DNA of 9,194 bases from an uncultured Lachnospiraceae bacterium (GCA_910588125.1 CAJUPI010000090.1:1-9194), one strand, 5' to 3'; positions 1 to 7,112 are shown, counted from the first letter of the stretch. Translations and numbers: made by a program. The notes: generated by a model from the sequence alone, not told the origin.

Positions 1-398
1 TCAGCGGCTGGGCGGCAAAGGAAGTCAAAGCCATGCAGCAGGCGGGCATCATGGCGGGGAAAGGCGGCAACCGCTTTGACCCGAAAGGAACCGCCACCCG
101 CGCCGAGGTTGCTGCCGTCCTGCGGCGGTTTGTGGAAATCGTCATTGACCCGCAGACCGCCCAGGGCTGGATGCAGAACCACAGCGGCTCCTGGCAGTAC
201 ATGAAAAACGGCAAGCCCGCCACCGGCTGGCTGCAAGACGGCGAAAAATGGTACTGGCTGGACAATAACGGCTGGATGTTCTCCGGTGGCTGGAAACAGA
301 TTGGCGGCAAGTGGTATTACTTTTACACAGACGGTTTTATGGCAGTCAATACCACGATTGACGGCTACACCATTGGCCCGGACGGGGCCAGAAAATAG
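1..398 (+). CDS. C-terminal end of an SLH-domain / cell-wall-binding-repeat surface protein (5' end outside window)
   Basis: The reading frame is open from base 3, so the gene begins upstream; the ATG at 33 is internal. The first ~45 visible residues are the end of an S-layer homology domain: WAAKEVKAMQQAGIMAG, then FDPKGTATRAE, the usual SLH 'TRAE' signature. Three tandem aromatic/glycine repeats of the choline- or glucan-binding type (CW_binding_1-like) follow, beginning GWMQNHSGSWQYM, GWLQDGEKWYWLDNNG and GGWKQIGGKWYYF. Both modules are known to hold exported proteins on the wall through non-covalent contacts with polysaccharide or teichoic acid. The catalytic or adhesive part, if any, lies upstream and cannot be seen. 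The fragment is visibly richer in G+C and in GC-ending codons than the peptidase genes downstream. The stop codon (TAG 396-398) is followed after 6 nt by a long hairpin. The domain calls are secure; the protein's function is unknown. Confidence 0.88.
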   Translation, partial: SGWAAKEVKAMQQAGIMAGKGGNRFDPKGTATRAEVAAVLRRFVEIVIDPQTAQGWMQNHSGSWQYMKNGKPATGWLQDGEKWYWLDNNGWMFSGGWKQIGGKWYYFYTDGFMAVNTTIDGYTIGPDGARK

Positions 399-404
399 GA
401 CGGG

Positions 405-582
405 AAAGAGGATGTTGCAAAACAAGTCCCCCTCCATTTCTCTTATCCTGTGTTCGGATGGTTCACGTACACACAGTCTGCTCTTAACGGAAAAAATCCG
501 TCAATATCAGACAGAATGTTCGTGAACAGCCGGACACTAGATAAGAGAAATGGAGGGGGACCTATTTTGTAACATTCTCTTT
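405..582. repeat. 178-nt long imperfect hairpin (palindromic element, possible terminator)
   Basis: The arms 405-467 and 521-582 are inverted copies. A 22-bp stretch is perfect (426-447 against 540-561), with scattered mismatches on either side. The pairing can be continued inward, less well, to a small apex stem ACGGA/TCCGT around 487-501, so almost the whole segment folds on itself. It lies directly behind the stop of the wall-protein gene and could stop transcription, but there is only a weak T-run after the right arm. Length and near-complete symmetry fit a palindromic MITE/REP-like unit better than an ordinary terminator. No transposase-sized frame lies inside. The structure is seen directly; the mobile-element reading is inference. 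Confidence 0.7.
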
Positions 583-590
583 GTTTTATG

Positions 591-645
591 CTTCCCGCAC
601 CTTTTTTCATGGCGTATCTTCTGAGAAAATCAACTGAATGACATT
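591..645. repeat. Dispersed repeat, copy 1 (end fragment)
   Basis: This 55-bp stretch matches the reverse complement of 9101-9155 at 49 of 55 positions by direct comparison. It begins CTTCCCGCACC and ends AATGACATT, and contains the outer motif GCGTATCTTCTGAGAA. It corresponds to the outer end of the palindromic repeat family also seen at 6904-7090 and 9101-9194. Here the inner hairpin core of that family is missing, and the unrelated hairpin 405-582 stands beside it. The left side of that hairpin (about 388-411) vaguely resembles the opposite arm (AAAATAGGACGGGAAAGAGG), so one palindrome may have replaced or entered the other. Confidence 0.7.
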
Positions 646-690
646 GGTGGGAAGGTTAAGGGCTTTGGAGGACTAAGACAAAATAAAGCG

Positions 691-718
691 TTACTACCTG
701 GTAAAAGTGTGGTATACT
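691..718 (+). promoter_or_regulatory. Putative sigma-A promoter of the peptidase operon
   Basis: The -35-like TTACTA (691-696) and -10 TATACT (713-718) are separated by 16 bp, and TGG just before the -10 gives an extended -10 (TGnTATACT). The start of transcription would fall near 725, leaving about 95 nt of leader before the ATG at 821. An interrupted palindrome TTAC-N6-GTAA (691-704) overlaps the -35 and could be an operator, perhaps for the TetR protein encoded third in the operon; that link is a guess. Apart from a possible 26-codon frame at 725-805, nothing else is recognisable in 646-820. Confidence 0.55.
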
Positions 719-820
719 CAAATTATGAGAGGACATTCGAATAGAGGAAATCTTCACAGCCTAAAAATCAATGGTTACTTGCTCACTAAGAGTATCATGA
801 ATTGATATAAGGAGAGAATA

Positions 821-3800
821 ATGAAACGAATTTACAAGAAAACCATGGCTCTGGCCATGGCAGTGGTTTTGGCAAATTTAAGCGGGTGCGGCGACCCGAA
901 GATCGAAGAAAGCACTGCCGGCCAGACAGTAGAAGCGGCGGGGACAGAGACGGCTGCTTTGGCAGTACAAAAGGAATCGGGCGGCCAGTCAGGGGCAGGT
1001 CTGGCAGTAGGGGATGTTATTGCCGGGTTTACGGTGAATTCTCTTTCTGACAGCGAAATGCTACAGGCAAAGCTCGTTGGGTTCACTCATGAAAAAAGCG
1101 GGGCAAAGTTGCTTTGGGTAAAAAACAACGATCCGGAGCTGGCGTTTTCTATTAACTATCATACGCCGTATATTGATGAAACGGATACCAACCATGTATT
1201 CGAGCATGCGATTATTGCTTCATCGGATAAATATCCCAGCAAAAATCTGTTTTTTGATTTAGCAGGAAAGAGCTACAGTACCTTTGTCAATGCATTTACT
1301 TACAACACATTTACATCTTATCCTGTCAGCTCTGAAAGTGAAGAACAGTTTATCAAGCTTATAGACGCGTATTTAAGTTGTATGGTAGCGCCGGATATTC
1401 TTAAGAATGAAAATATTTTTAAACGGGAGGCGGTTCGTTATGAATTAGACAGCCCGGAGGATGAGATTCACATAATTGGTACGGTTTATTCAGAAGACTT
1501 TGGTTTTTTGACGGATATGTCGATAGAGGCGATGAATAATTTGGAAGATGCGCTATATCCGGGACAGTTTGCTGCCAATGAAATCGGACGCTCTCACAGA
1601 AACTATCAGGCACTCACCTATGAGGCCGTATTGGATACGTACAAGCGTTACTATCATTTTGATAACAGCCTGATTTTTTTGTATGGCGATATGGATTATG
1701 AAAACATTTTAAGCTTTATTGACAAGGAATATCTGTCAAAAGCTGCAAAAGAGGGAACCGATCTTTCGGCTTATAGAGATGCGGCTGCAAAAGATGGCTA
1801 TGAGGAAAAAATAGTTTTTGTACCGGCTTATAAAGGGGATCAGACAGAAAATGCTTCTGAGGTTGATTATGCATTCAGCCTGGAGGATACAGCCTGGGAG
1901 GATTTGACGGCATGGATTGTGCTGACTGAAGTATTGAACCATGAAAATTCTATTTTTCACACGAATTTAAAGGCACATGGGATACAGAATCCGACAAGTG
2001 TTAATATAAATCTGTATAATATAAAGCCATATCTTGTATTTAGCCTGTACTATGGAGAGCCGGAGCAGAGCCAGGAATTTAAAGCAGCGGTGGCAGAAAC
2101 ATTGGCCCGGATTGCCGAGGACGGGGTTGAAGGGGAAATCTTGCGTTCGGTGTTAAAGCAGATAAAGACATCCAATTATTTGCTCAGGGATCAGGGCAAC
2201 GTAGGGGTAAATATTTTCCCGGAAATTGTCAATTACTGGACACACACAGGAAAGTATGATTTTTACCAGGTTTTTGAGCAGACGCTAAACAAGGTGGAAG
2301 CAGATAGCGGACAGGAAATTTTTCGGCGTCTGGCAGCAGAGGTTTATCATGCCGGGAGGAGCGCATTGGTTACCAATGTGCCAAAACCAGGACTTGCCGA
2401 GCAGATTCTTGGTGAACGGGATGCTTATCTGGCGGACATGAAAGCCTCCATGACCGGAGATGAGATTCAACAGATGATCCAGGATACGATAGAATTCAGG
2501 GAATGGAACGAATCGGAAGGCTCCAATAGTGATTTTATGATTGCTCCGTCGGACATTCCCGATAAAGAGCCTTATACGGATTATGAAAAGGAAGAAGGGG
2601 ACGGAGTTACCTATTATATGGCTCCGGCAGAGGCGGAAAACGTGGGGAGATACAGAATGTATCTGGATATCAGTGATCTTTCGGATGAAGAACAGATGGA
2701 ACTGGGGCTTTACAGTATGCTGGCAGGAAATATGGGTACCAGGGAACACACTTTAGAAGAAATCCTGAATTTGAAAAGCGAATATCTGTATTCTTATGGG
2801 ATAGATTGTCTGTATCCGGACGGAGATGAGGCGTATCCGATGATGAGGCTGGATTGGACTACGCTGACAAAAGATTATGAGGCAGGGCTTAATCTTCTGC
2901 TGGAGATGCTGGAAAGCACGGATTTTACCGATACGAAGCGGATTCAGGAACTGCTGGTGAGGGAGGCTGATTTCTATGATTTATCGCGTGCAGGTGATAA
3001 GCTGAATGTTGCGCGCGATCTGGCGGCGTCCTATGTCTATCGCAATTATGCTTATCAGGAAGCGTACAGGGGACAGGAATTTTATTATTATCTCGAGGAG
3101 ATCAAAGATAAGCTGGAAGAAGACAGTGCCTATGGAGCAGTGCTGGCAGAGAATCTTCAGTCTGTTTCCGATAAACTGATAAAAAAAGGGCGTCTGGTAT
3201 TTTCCTGTGCGGCTCCGGAAGCTGACCTTGAAAAGATAAGAACCATCAGCGCGGATATTTTTAAGGCGTTTCCTTTCAAAGAAACGGGTGAAAGTTCGCT
3301 CTCATTGCCCCAAAGGGTGCAGAAGCGGGCCGCGATCCTGGAAAGTTCCGATCAATATGCGGTTATTATGGGAAATTGTTATGAAAATGACGGATTTTCC
3401 GGAAAGTATGTGCCGTTTCTGATGGCAGCAGCGGATCGGTATATGGTTCCGAAGCTTCGTTTTCAGATGGGAGCGTATAGTAGCGGCATCAGCTTTTTGG
3501 CTGACAACGGAGCAATGATCATATATAGCTACAGCGATCCCAATGCGGCAGAGACGGTAAAAGTTTTTGAGGGGACGGCGGATGCCATTGCAAAGCTGGA
3601 GCTGGCCCAGGAGGATTTGGACGGATATATTCTTACGGCAGTCGCCACAGCAAATATGGCCAGGGGCGTGCTGACACAGCCGATCGCAGCCATGGAAAAC
3701 GAGATTGTAGGGCGTGATACTCGAAAAGCCTGCGATGTAGTCAATGTTATGAAACATGCGGTTGTAGCGGATCAGAAGGAAGCAGCGCAATGTGTCCGGG

Positions 3801-3901
3801 AAATTATCGAGCAGTCGGGTATCGCTACTGTGGGGAATGAAGCACAGTTAAAGACGGATCAAGACGCATACGATGAGCTTTTGTCCTACAAGGCGAAATA
3901 G
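821..3901 (+). CDS. Surface lipoprotein zinc metallopeptidase, family M16C (presequence protease-like)
   Basis: The 1026-residue product is close to the usual ~1000 residues of M16C (PreP-type) peptidases, which degrade unstructured peptides inside a closed two-half chamber. The N-terminus has basic residues, a short hydrophobic run and lipobox LSGC (Cys23), then a Ser/Gly/Ala-rich linker to about residue 65, so the enzyme should be lipid-anchored outside the membrane. The inverted zinc motif HVFEH is at 125-129 (His125, Glu128, His129). The distal ligand is probably Glu225 in VYSEDFG, 96 residues after His129, the spacing typical of PreP. The central M16C-associated region (about 490-740) includes the family-like SDIPDKEP. 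The C-terminal half keeps the Arg-x5-Tyr pair (Arg880, Tyr886 in LRFQMGAYS), so both halves look intact and active. The start is supported by AAGGAGAG at 809-816. It is the first gene of an operon with an S51 peptidase and a TetR regulator. Natural substrate unknown. Confidence 0.93.
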   Translation: MKRIYKKTMALAMAVVLANLSGCGDPKIEESTAGQTVEAAGTETAALAVQKESGGQSGAGLAVGDVIAGFTVNSLSDSEMLQAKLVGFTHEKSGAKLLWVKNNDPELAFSINYHTPYIDETDTNHVFEHAIIASSDKYPSKNLFFDLAGKSYSTFVNAFTYNTFTSYPVSSESEEQFIKLIDAYLSCMVAPDILKNENIFKREAVRYELDSPEDEIHIIGTVYSEDFGFLTDMSIEAMNNLEDALYPGQFAANEIGRSHRNYQALTYEAVLDTYKRYYHFDNSLIFLYGDMDYENILSFIDKEYLSKAAKEGTDLSAYRDAAAKDGYEEKIVFVPAYKGDQTENASEVDYAFSLEDTAWEDLTAWIVLTEVLNHENSIFHTNLKAHGIQNPTSVNINLYNIKPYLVFSLYYGEPEQSQEFKAAVAETLARIAEDGVEGEILRSVLKQIKTSNYLLRDQGNVGVNIFPEIVNYWTHTGKYDFYQVFEQTLNKVEADSGQEIFRRLAAEVYHAGRSALVTNVPKPGLAEQILGERDAYLADMKASMTGDEIQQMIQDTIEFREWNESEGSNSDFMIAPSDIPDKEPYTDYEKEEGDGVTYYMAPAEAENVGRYRMYLDISDLSDEEQMELGLYSMLAGNMGTREHTLEEILNLKSEYLYSYGIDCLYPDGDEAYPMMRLDWTTLTKDYEAGLNLLLEMLESTDFTDTKRIQELLVREADFYDLSRAGDKLNVARDLAASYVYRNYAYQEAYRGQEFYYYLEEIKDKLEEDSAYGAVLAENLQSVSDKLIKKGRLVFSCAAPEADLEKIRTISADIFKAFPFKETGESSLSLPQRVQKRAAILESSDQYAVIMGNCYENDGFSGKYVPFLMAAADRYMVPKLRFQMGAYSSGISFLADNGAMIIYSYSDPNAAETVKVFEGTADAIAKLELAQEDLDGYILTAVATANMARGVLTQPIAAMENEIVGRDTRKACDVVNVMKHAVVADQKEAAQCVREIIEQSGIATVGNEAQLKTDQDAYDELLSYKAK

Positions 3902-3975
3902 GCCGGTTAGATATTCGGATTTTGCGGATTATGCATAAAAAGGTTAAGATCAAATCTACCAGACAGGAGGCATTC

Positions 3976-4743
3976 ATGAATCATAATAATTCAGCAAAAA
4001 CAATTTTCCTTACCAGCAGCCCGGATGCATCGTATCAAGTGGACGGAGAATGGGTGACAGGGCCTTTTACATCAAAAAACGGGTTTTTAAAGCAATTCCG
4101 GCAGGCATGTCAGGAAAATCCCCGGGTGTTGCTGATCACGGCAACTCCGGATGATCCGGAAAAAAATCAGGAAATGGCAGAATATTTTACCCGGGTATTT
4201 GCGGCGAGCGAGATCGCCGTGAAAACGATGCGGCTGTTAGAAAGAACAACTATGGGCTGTCTGGCAGAGTGGCTCGCCGGCAGCGATGTAGTGATTCTGG
4301 GAGGAGGCCATGTGCCGACGCAAAATCGCTTTTTTCGGCAGATAGGGCTGCGGGAGCGCCTGCAGGATTTTGGCGGGGTGATCATGGGAATCAGTGCCGG
4401 CAGTATGAATTGCGCAGAGGTGGTTTATGCACAGCCGGAGCTTTCCGGGGAGGCGTCAGATCCGAAGTATGAGCGTTTTCTGCCGGGACTGGGCCTGACC
4501 CACCTGCAGATTTTACCCCATTATCAGATGGTAAAAGACTATATGCTGGATGGACGGAGGTTGATGGAAGGGATTACATATCCGGACAGCGTGGGCCACA
4601 AGTTTTATGCACTGGAGGATGGAAGCTACATCATGAGTGCCGGCGGACGTGAGGTCCTATATGGAAACGCGTTTCTCATTGCCGGCGGAAAGCTTACCCC
4701 GATTTGCAAAGAAGGAAGGGCGCTGACTCTTACAGATAACTAA
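3976..4743 (+). CDS. Peptidase E-like serine peptidase, family S51 (class I glutamine amidotransferase-like fold)
   Basis: The start is placed at ATG 3976 because AGGAGG (3965-3970) lies 5 nt upstream; an in-frame ATG at 3922 has no such site. The product is 255 residues. It has the S51 nucleophile elbow GISAGS (Ser140), an upstream glycine turn GGGHVPTQNRF (about 110-120) and the catalytic-His region ILPHYQ (His182). E. coli PepE, the family reference, cleaves dipeptides with N-terminal Asp; its acidic residue lies 15 after the Ser, and here Glu155 has that position in an ungapped eye alignment. There is no signal peptide, so the enzyme should be cytosolic. It starts 74 nt behind the M16C lipoprotein gene with no terminator between, which suggests shared transcription and a joint role in peptide breakdown. 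Exact specificity (dipeptidase, other S51 activity, or a non-peptidase relative) cannot be read from the sequence. Confidence 0.88.
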   Translation: MNHNNSAKTIFLTSSPDASYQVDGEWVTGPFTSKNGFLKQFRQACQENPRVLLITATPDDPEKNQEMAEYFTRVFAASEIAVKTMRLLERTTMGCLAEWLAGSDVVILGGGHVPTQNRFFRQIGLRERLQDFGGVIMGISAGSMNCAEVVYAQPELSGEASDPKYERFLPGLGLTHLQILPHYQMVKDYMLDGRRLMEGITYPDSVGHKFYALEDGSYIMSAGGREVLYGNAFLIAGGKLTPICKEGRALTLTDN

Positions 4744-4782
4744 AGGAAAAGAATCATACCATGATAAGGAGAATAATCTGGC

Positions 4783-5355
4783 ATGGAAGGCAATTCCAGA
4801 CGGCAGGAAAATACAAAATATAAGCTGGCGGATTCCGTAAAGAGATGTATGAAGACAACTCCGGTAGATCGGATCACGGTGAAGGATATCGCCGAGGGAT
4901 GCGGTGTGACGCGTCAGACCTTTTATCGCAATTTTAAAGATAAATATGATCTGATCAATTGGTATTTTGATAAGCTGGTTCAGCAATCACTGGGACAGAT
5001 TGAGACAGGCAGTACGGTACGGGATAGTTTGGCCAGGAAGTTTGCCTTTATTTTAGATGAAAAGGCGTTTTTTGGCGGGGCATTTCGATCCGATGATCAC
5101 AATTCTCTTAAAGAACATGACTTTGAATTGATTTTGCAGTTTTATCATGATTTGTTAGCCCGCAGAACGAATAAATTGTTGGAGGAGGAGTTGCAGTTTC
5201 AACTGGAGTTATATTGCCGGGGATCTGTTTATATGACTGTGAAGTGGGTGTTGGGAGGGATGAAGGACACGCCACAGCAGATGGCAGATAAACTAGTAGA
5301 GGCGATTCCCCCAAAGCTGGCAAAAGTATTTGAAACTCTGGGATTGCTATCATGA
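4783..5355 (+). CDS. TetR/AcrR-family transcriptional regulator (DhaS-like, TetR_C_8-type C-terminus)
   Basis: The 190-residue protein has an N-terminal TetR helix-turn-helix at about 31-51 (ITVKDIAEGCGVTRQTFYRNF), followed by KDKYDLINWYF, the pattern of the DhaS-like branch. The C-terminal ligand/dimer domain contains VYMTVKWVLGGMKDTPQQMAD, a typical TetR_C_8 ending. TetR proteins bind palindromic operators as dimers and release them on ligand binding; the ligand here is unknown. The start is supported by AAGGAGAAT at 4767-4775, 7-8 nt upstream. The gene begins 39 nt after the S51 peptidase stop and is followed by an intrinsic terminator, so it is probably the last gene of the peptidase operon and may regulate that operon. 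Control of the downstream fucO is also possible, since DhaS relatives govern three-carbon metabolism, but nothing seen proves it. Confidence 0.88.
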   Translation: MEGNSRRQENTKYKLADSVKRCMKTTPVDRITVKDIAEGCGVTRQTFYRNFKDKYDLINWYFDKLVQQSLGQIETGSTVRDSLARKFAFILDEKAFFGGAFRSDDHNSLKEHDFELILQFYHDLLARRTNKLLEEELQFQLELYCRGSVYMTVKWVLGGMKDTPQQMADKLVEAIPPKLAKVFETLGLLS

Positions 5356-5430
5356 AGCTTATCAGAATTTTTGCCAGGCAATGTTAGACAAAAGATACAA
5401 GGCCTTTTGGCATATTTGTACAAAACATTG

Positions 5431-5470
5431 AGGAAAGTGACAAAAGAAGCAGATTGTCACTTTCTTTTTT
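5431..5470 (+). terminator. Intrinsic terminator after the TetR gene
   Basis: A perfect 11-bp stem pairs GAAAGTGACAA (5433-5443) with TTGTCACTTTC (5454-5464) around a 10-nt loop, followed directly by a T-run (5465-5470). It lies about 75 nt behind the TetR stop and should end the peptidase operon, separating it from fucO. The 75 nt between stop and stem hold nothing recognisable. Confidence 0.9.
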
Positions 5471-5490
5471 GCTCTAAAATCGTTAAAATT

Positions 5491-5707
5491 ATATCATGTT
5501 GTTGGGGTCAAAAGGTATTTTGGCCCCTATAATACCACGGATTGCTCCGCATTTCATGCTCTCGCAATCTTAAAACACCTCAAATTCGCTCATTTTTCTG
5601 TGAAAATGGCTACTTTTCGGTGTTTTTGCAGGTTCCAAGTTCAAAAATCCTCTTGCAAGCAAGCTTGCATCGGATTTTTTGACCTTTTGACCCTGGTATC
5701 ATATCAT
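5491..5707. mobile_element. Putative MITE-like element (203 bp) with terminal inverted ends and 7-bp flanking repeat
   Basis: The element proper is 5498-5700. Its ends are inverted: 5505-5516 and 5682-5693 form a perfect 12-bp inverted pair (GGGTCAAAAGGT). ATATCAT occurs immediately outside both ends, at 5491-5497 and 5701-5707, each exactly 18 nt from the edge of the AAGG/CCTT core, as a target-site duplication would. Inside are successive hairpins: 5504-5527 (GGGGTCAAAA against TTTTGGCCCC, 9 of 10), 5540-5569 (GATTGC/GCAATC), 5572-5626 (AAAACACC/GGTGTTTT) with a nested stem 5591-5608, and 5643-5680 (AAAAATCC/GGATTTTT with inner TGCAAG/CTTGCA), the last ending in six T like a terminator. It contains no gene. 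The symmetry is seen directly; mobility is inferred. A structured regulatory RNA is the alternative. Confidence 0.55.
5679..5707 (+). promoter_or_regulatory. Putative fucO promoter straddling the element's right end
   Basis: TTGACC (5679-5684) and TATCAT (5702-5707) are spaced by 17 bp, a good sigma-A-type match 34 nt upstream of the fucO ATG. The -35 overlaps the junction of the last hairpin and the right inverted end; the -10 lies in the putative target duplication. The terminator-like hairpin 5643-5680 just upstream would isolate this promoter from read-through. No operator palindrome is obvious between 5708 and the AGGAGG at 5725-5730. Confidence 0.6.
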
Positions 5708-5740
5708 TATGTATTTCATTTAACAGGAGGTAAGTATATC

Positions 5741-6889
5741 ATGGCAAACAGAATTGTATTGAATGAAACTTCTCATCATGGGGCTGGCGCTATCCATGTG
5801 ATTCCGGCAGAGGCAAAGAACCGGGGATTCCAAAAAGCTTTTGTGTGTTCGGATCCGGATTTGATTCAGTTCGGCGTGACAAAAAAGGTGACAGATGTGC
5901 TGGAAGAAGCAGGAATGGCTTATGAGATTTACTCGGATATCAAGACGAACCCTACCATTGAGAATGTGCAGAGTGGGGTGGCGGCGTTCAAAGCTTCCGG
6001 CGCGGATTACATTATCGCTATCGGCGGCGGATCTTCCATGGATACGGCCAAAGCAGTGGGGATTATTATTACCAATCCGGAGTTCGAGGATGTGAGAAGC
6101 CTGGAAGGGGTGGCTCCCACGAAGAATCCCTGCGTACCGATTATTGCAGTTCCCACTACGGCAGGGACAGCGGCAGAGGTTACCATCAATTATGTCATTA
6201 CTGATACAGAGAAAAAGCGTAAATTTGTATGCGTGGACACCCACGATATCCCGCTGATCGCGGTGGTTGATCCGGATATGATGGCCAGCATGCCCAAGGG
6301 ATTGACTGCGGCTACTGGTATGGACGCCTTGACTCATGCCATTGAGGGATATATCACAAAAGGCGCCTGGGAGATGACGGATATGTTCCATTTGAAGGCC
6401 ATTGAAATTATTTCCGGTTCTCTTCGAGGAGCTGTTGCCAATACGCCGGAGGGCAGAGAGGGGATGGCATTGGGACAGTATATAGCCGGCATGGGCTTTT
6501 CCAATGTGGGATTGGGAATTGTGCATTCCATGGCGCATTCTCTGGGAGCGGTATATGATACTCCTCACGGAGTGGCCAATGCGATTTTGCTGCCGACGGT
6601 GATGGAGTATAATGCGCCTTGCACCGGTGAAAAATACCGCGAAATTGCTAGAGCCATGGGCGTTAAAGGCGTGGACGGGATGAGTCAGGAAGAATATCGC
6701 AAGGCAGCTGTGGATGCAGTGAAAAAGCTGTCGGCGGATGTGGGGATTCCAGCGGATTTAAAAGAAATTGCCAAGGAGAAGGATCTGGATTTCCTGTCAG
6801 AGTCGGCGTTTGCCGATGCCTGCCGCCCGGGAAATCCGCGGGATACTTCTGTACAGGAGATCAAGGAGCTGTATCAGGCATTGATGTGA
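5741..6889 (+). CDS. fucO: Lactaldehyde reductase / L-1,2-propanediol oxidoreductase (iron-dependent, group III alcohol dehydrogenase)
   Basis: The enzyme reduces L-lactaldehyde, formed from fuculose- or rhamnulose-phosphate, to L-1,2-propanediol with NADH, recycling NAD in anaerobic deoxysugar fermentation in the cytosol. The start is ATG 5741, 10 nt behind AGGAGG (5725-5730); it gives 382 residues beginning MANRIVLNET, near-identical in layout to E. coli FucO (MANRMILNET). The frame is open back to 5600, but that part lies in the upstream element and is not conserved. NAD-binding GGGSSMD is at 95-101. The iron ligands are all present: Asp195, His199 (GMDALTHAIEG), His262 and His276 (HSMAH...DTPHG). 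Long stretches such as AIPTTAGTAAEVTINYVIT-like and GQYIAGMGFSNVGLG match the family. No other fucose or rhamnose gene is in the window, and the gene appears to be transcribed alone. Confidence 0.95.
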   Translation: MANRIVLNETSHHGAGAIHVIPAEAKNRGFQKAFVCSDPDLIQFGVTKKVTDVLEEAGMAYEIYSDIKTNPTIENVQSGVAAFKASGADYIIAIGGGSSMDTAKAVGIIITNPEFEDVRSLEGVAPTKNPCVPIIAVPTTAGTAAEVTINYVITDTEKKRKFVCVDTHDIPLIAVVDPDMMASMPKGLTAATGMDALTHAIEGYITKGAWEMTDMFHLKAIEIISGSLRGAVANTPEGREGMALGQYIAGMGFSNVGLGIVHSMAHSLGAVYDTPHGVANAILLPTVMEYNAPCTGEKYREIARAMGVKGVDGMSQEEYRKAAVDAVKKLSADVGIPADLKEIAKEKDLDFLSESAFADACRPGNPRDTSVQEIKELYQALM

Positions 6890-6903
6890 TAACTGCCATA
6901 GAT

Positions 6904-7090
6904 TTCTTAGAAGGTATGCCTTTGGGGGATGACCTATTAAATTAAAGCCCGGGAATACTCAGCCATGGAACAAGGAGCGGGAAGCGGCGGGAAATGGTCT
7001 GCGGCTTTTGACTGTGCAGGAATTCTTGATCCCGAAACCGGAAAAAGCCGCAGACCATTTCCCGCCGCTTCCCGCTCTTTGTTCCATGGC
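6904..7090. repeat. Dispersed palindromic repeat, copy 2, with 48-bp near-perfect hairpin between convergent genes
   Basis: The arms 6962-7009 and 7043-7090 are inverted copies with one mismatch in 48, around a 33-nt loop. The segment sits between the convergent stops of fucO (6889) and the OLD gene (7113) and could separate their transcripts, although no T-run follows on either strand. The 27 nt at 7030-7056 match the reverse complement of 9168-9194 at 26 positions. The 16-mer TTCTTAGAAGGTATGC at 6904-6919 matches 9119-9134 at 15 positions and suggests that the element's outer end lies there, separated from the hairpin by about 42 nt. The remaining 6920-6961 shows nothing recognisable. Confidence 0.75.
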
Positions 7091-7112
7091 GTACCTTATT
7101 CTCCTTCAAACG

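Noticed and set aside
286..525. 79-codon + strand frame across the wall-protein end and the long hairpin
   Set aside because: It runs in another frame through the CW repeats and then through the palindrome; no start signal and no family resemblance.
2285..3790. - strand frames opposite the M16C peptidase (2285-2749, 3302-3790, 3529-3744)
   Set aside because: They are shadows of a conserved 1026-residue gene, without domains or ribosome binding sites.
3922..3975. Upstream in-frame ATG at 3922 as start of the S51 peptidase
   Set aside because: It has no ribosome binding site, and the extra 18 residues are basic and unlike the family start; the ATG at 3976 has AGGAGG 5 nt upstream.
5504..5680. 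Known riboswitch or T-box in the fucO leader
   Set aside because: The best promoter lies at the end of this segment, so most of it would not be in the fucO transcript, and I recognise no known riboswitch or T-box core.
5600..5740. Upstream extension of fucO from 5600
   Set aside because: The extra residues come from the hairpin-rich element; FucO proteins begin at MANR, which is the ATG at 5741 behind AGGAGG.
5720..6568. Long - strand frame (282 codons) opposite fucO
   Set aside because: It lies wholly opposite a well-conserved enzyme gene, is Cys/His/Ser-rich without recognisable motifs and has no start signal; it is a shadow frame.
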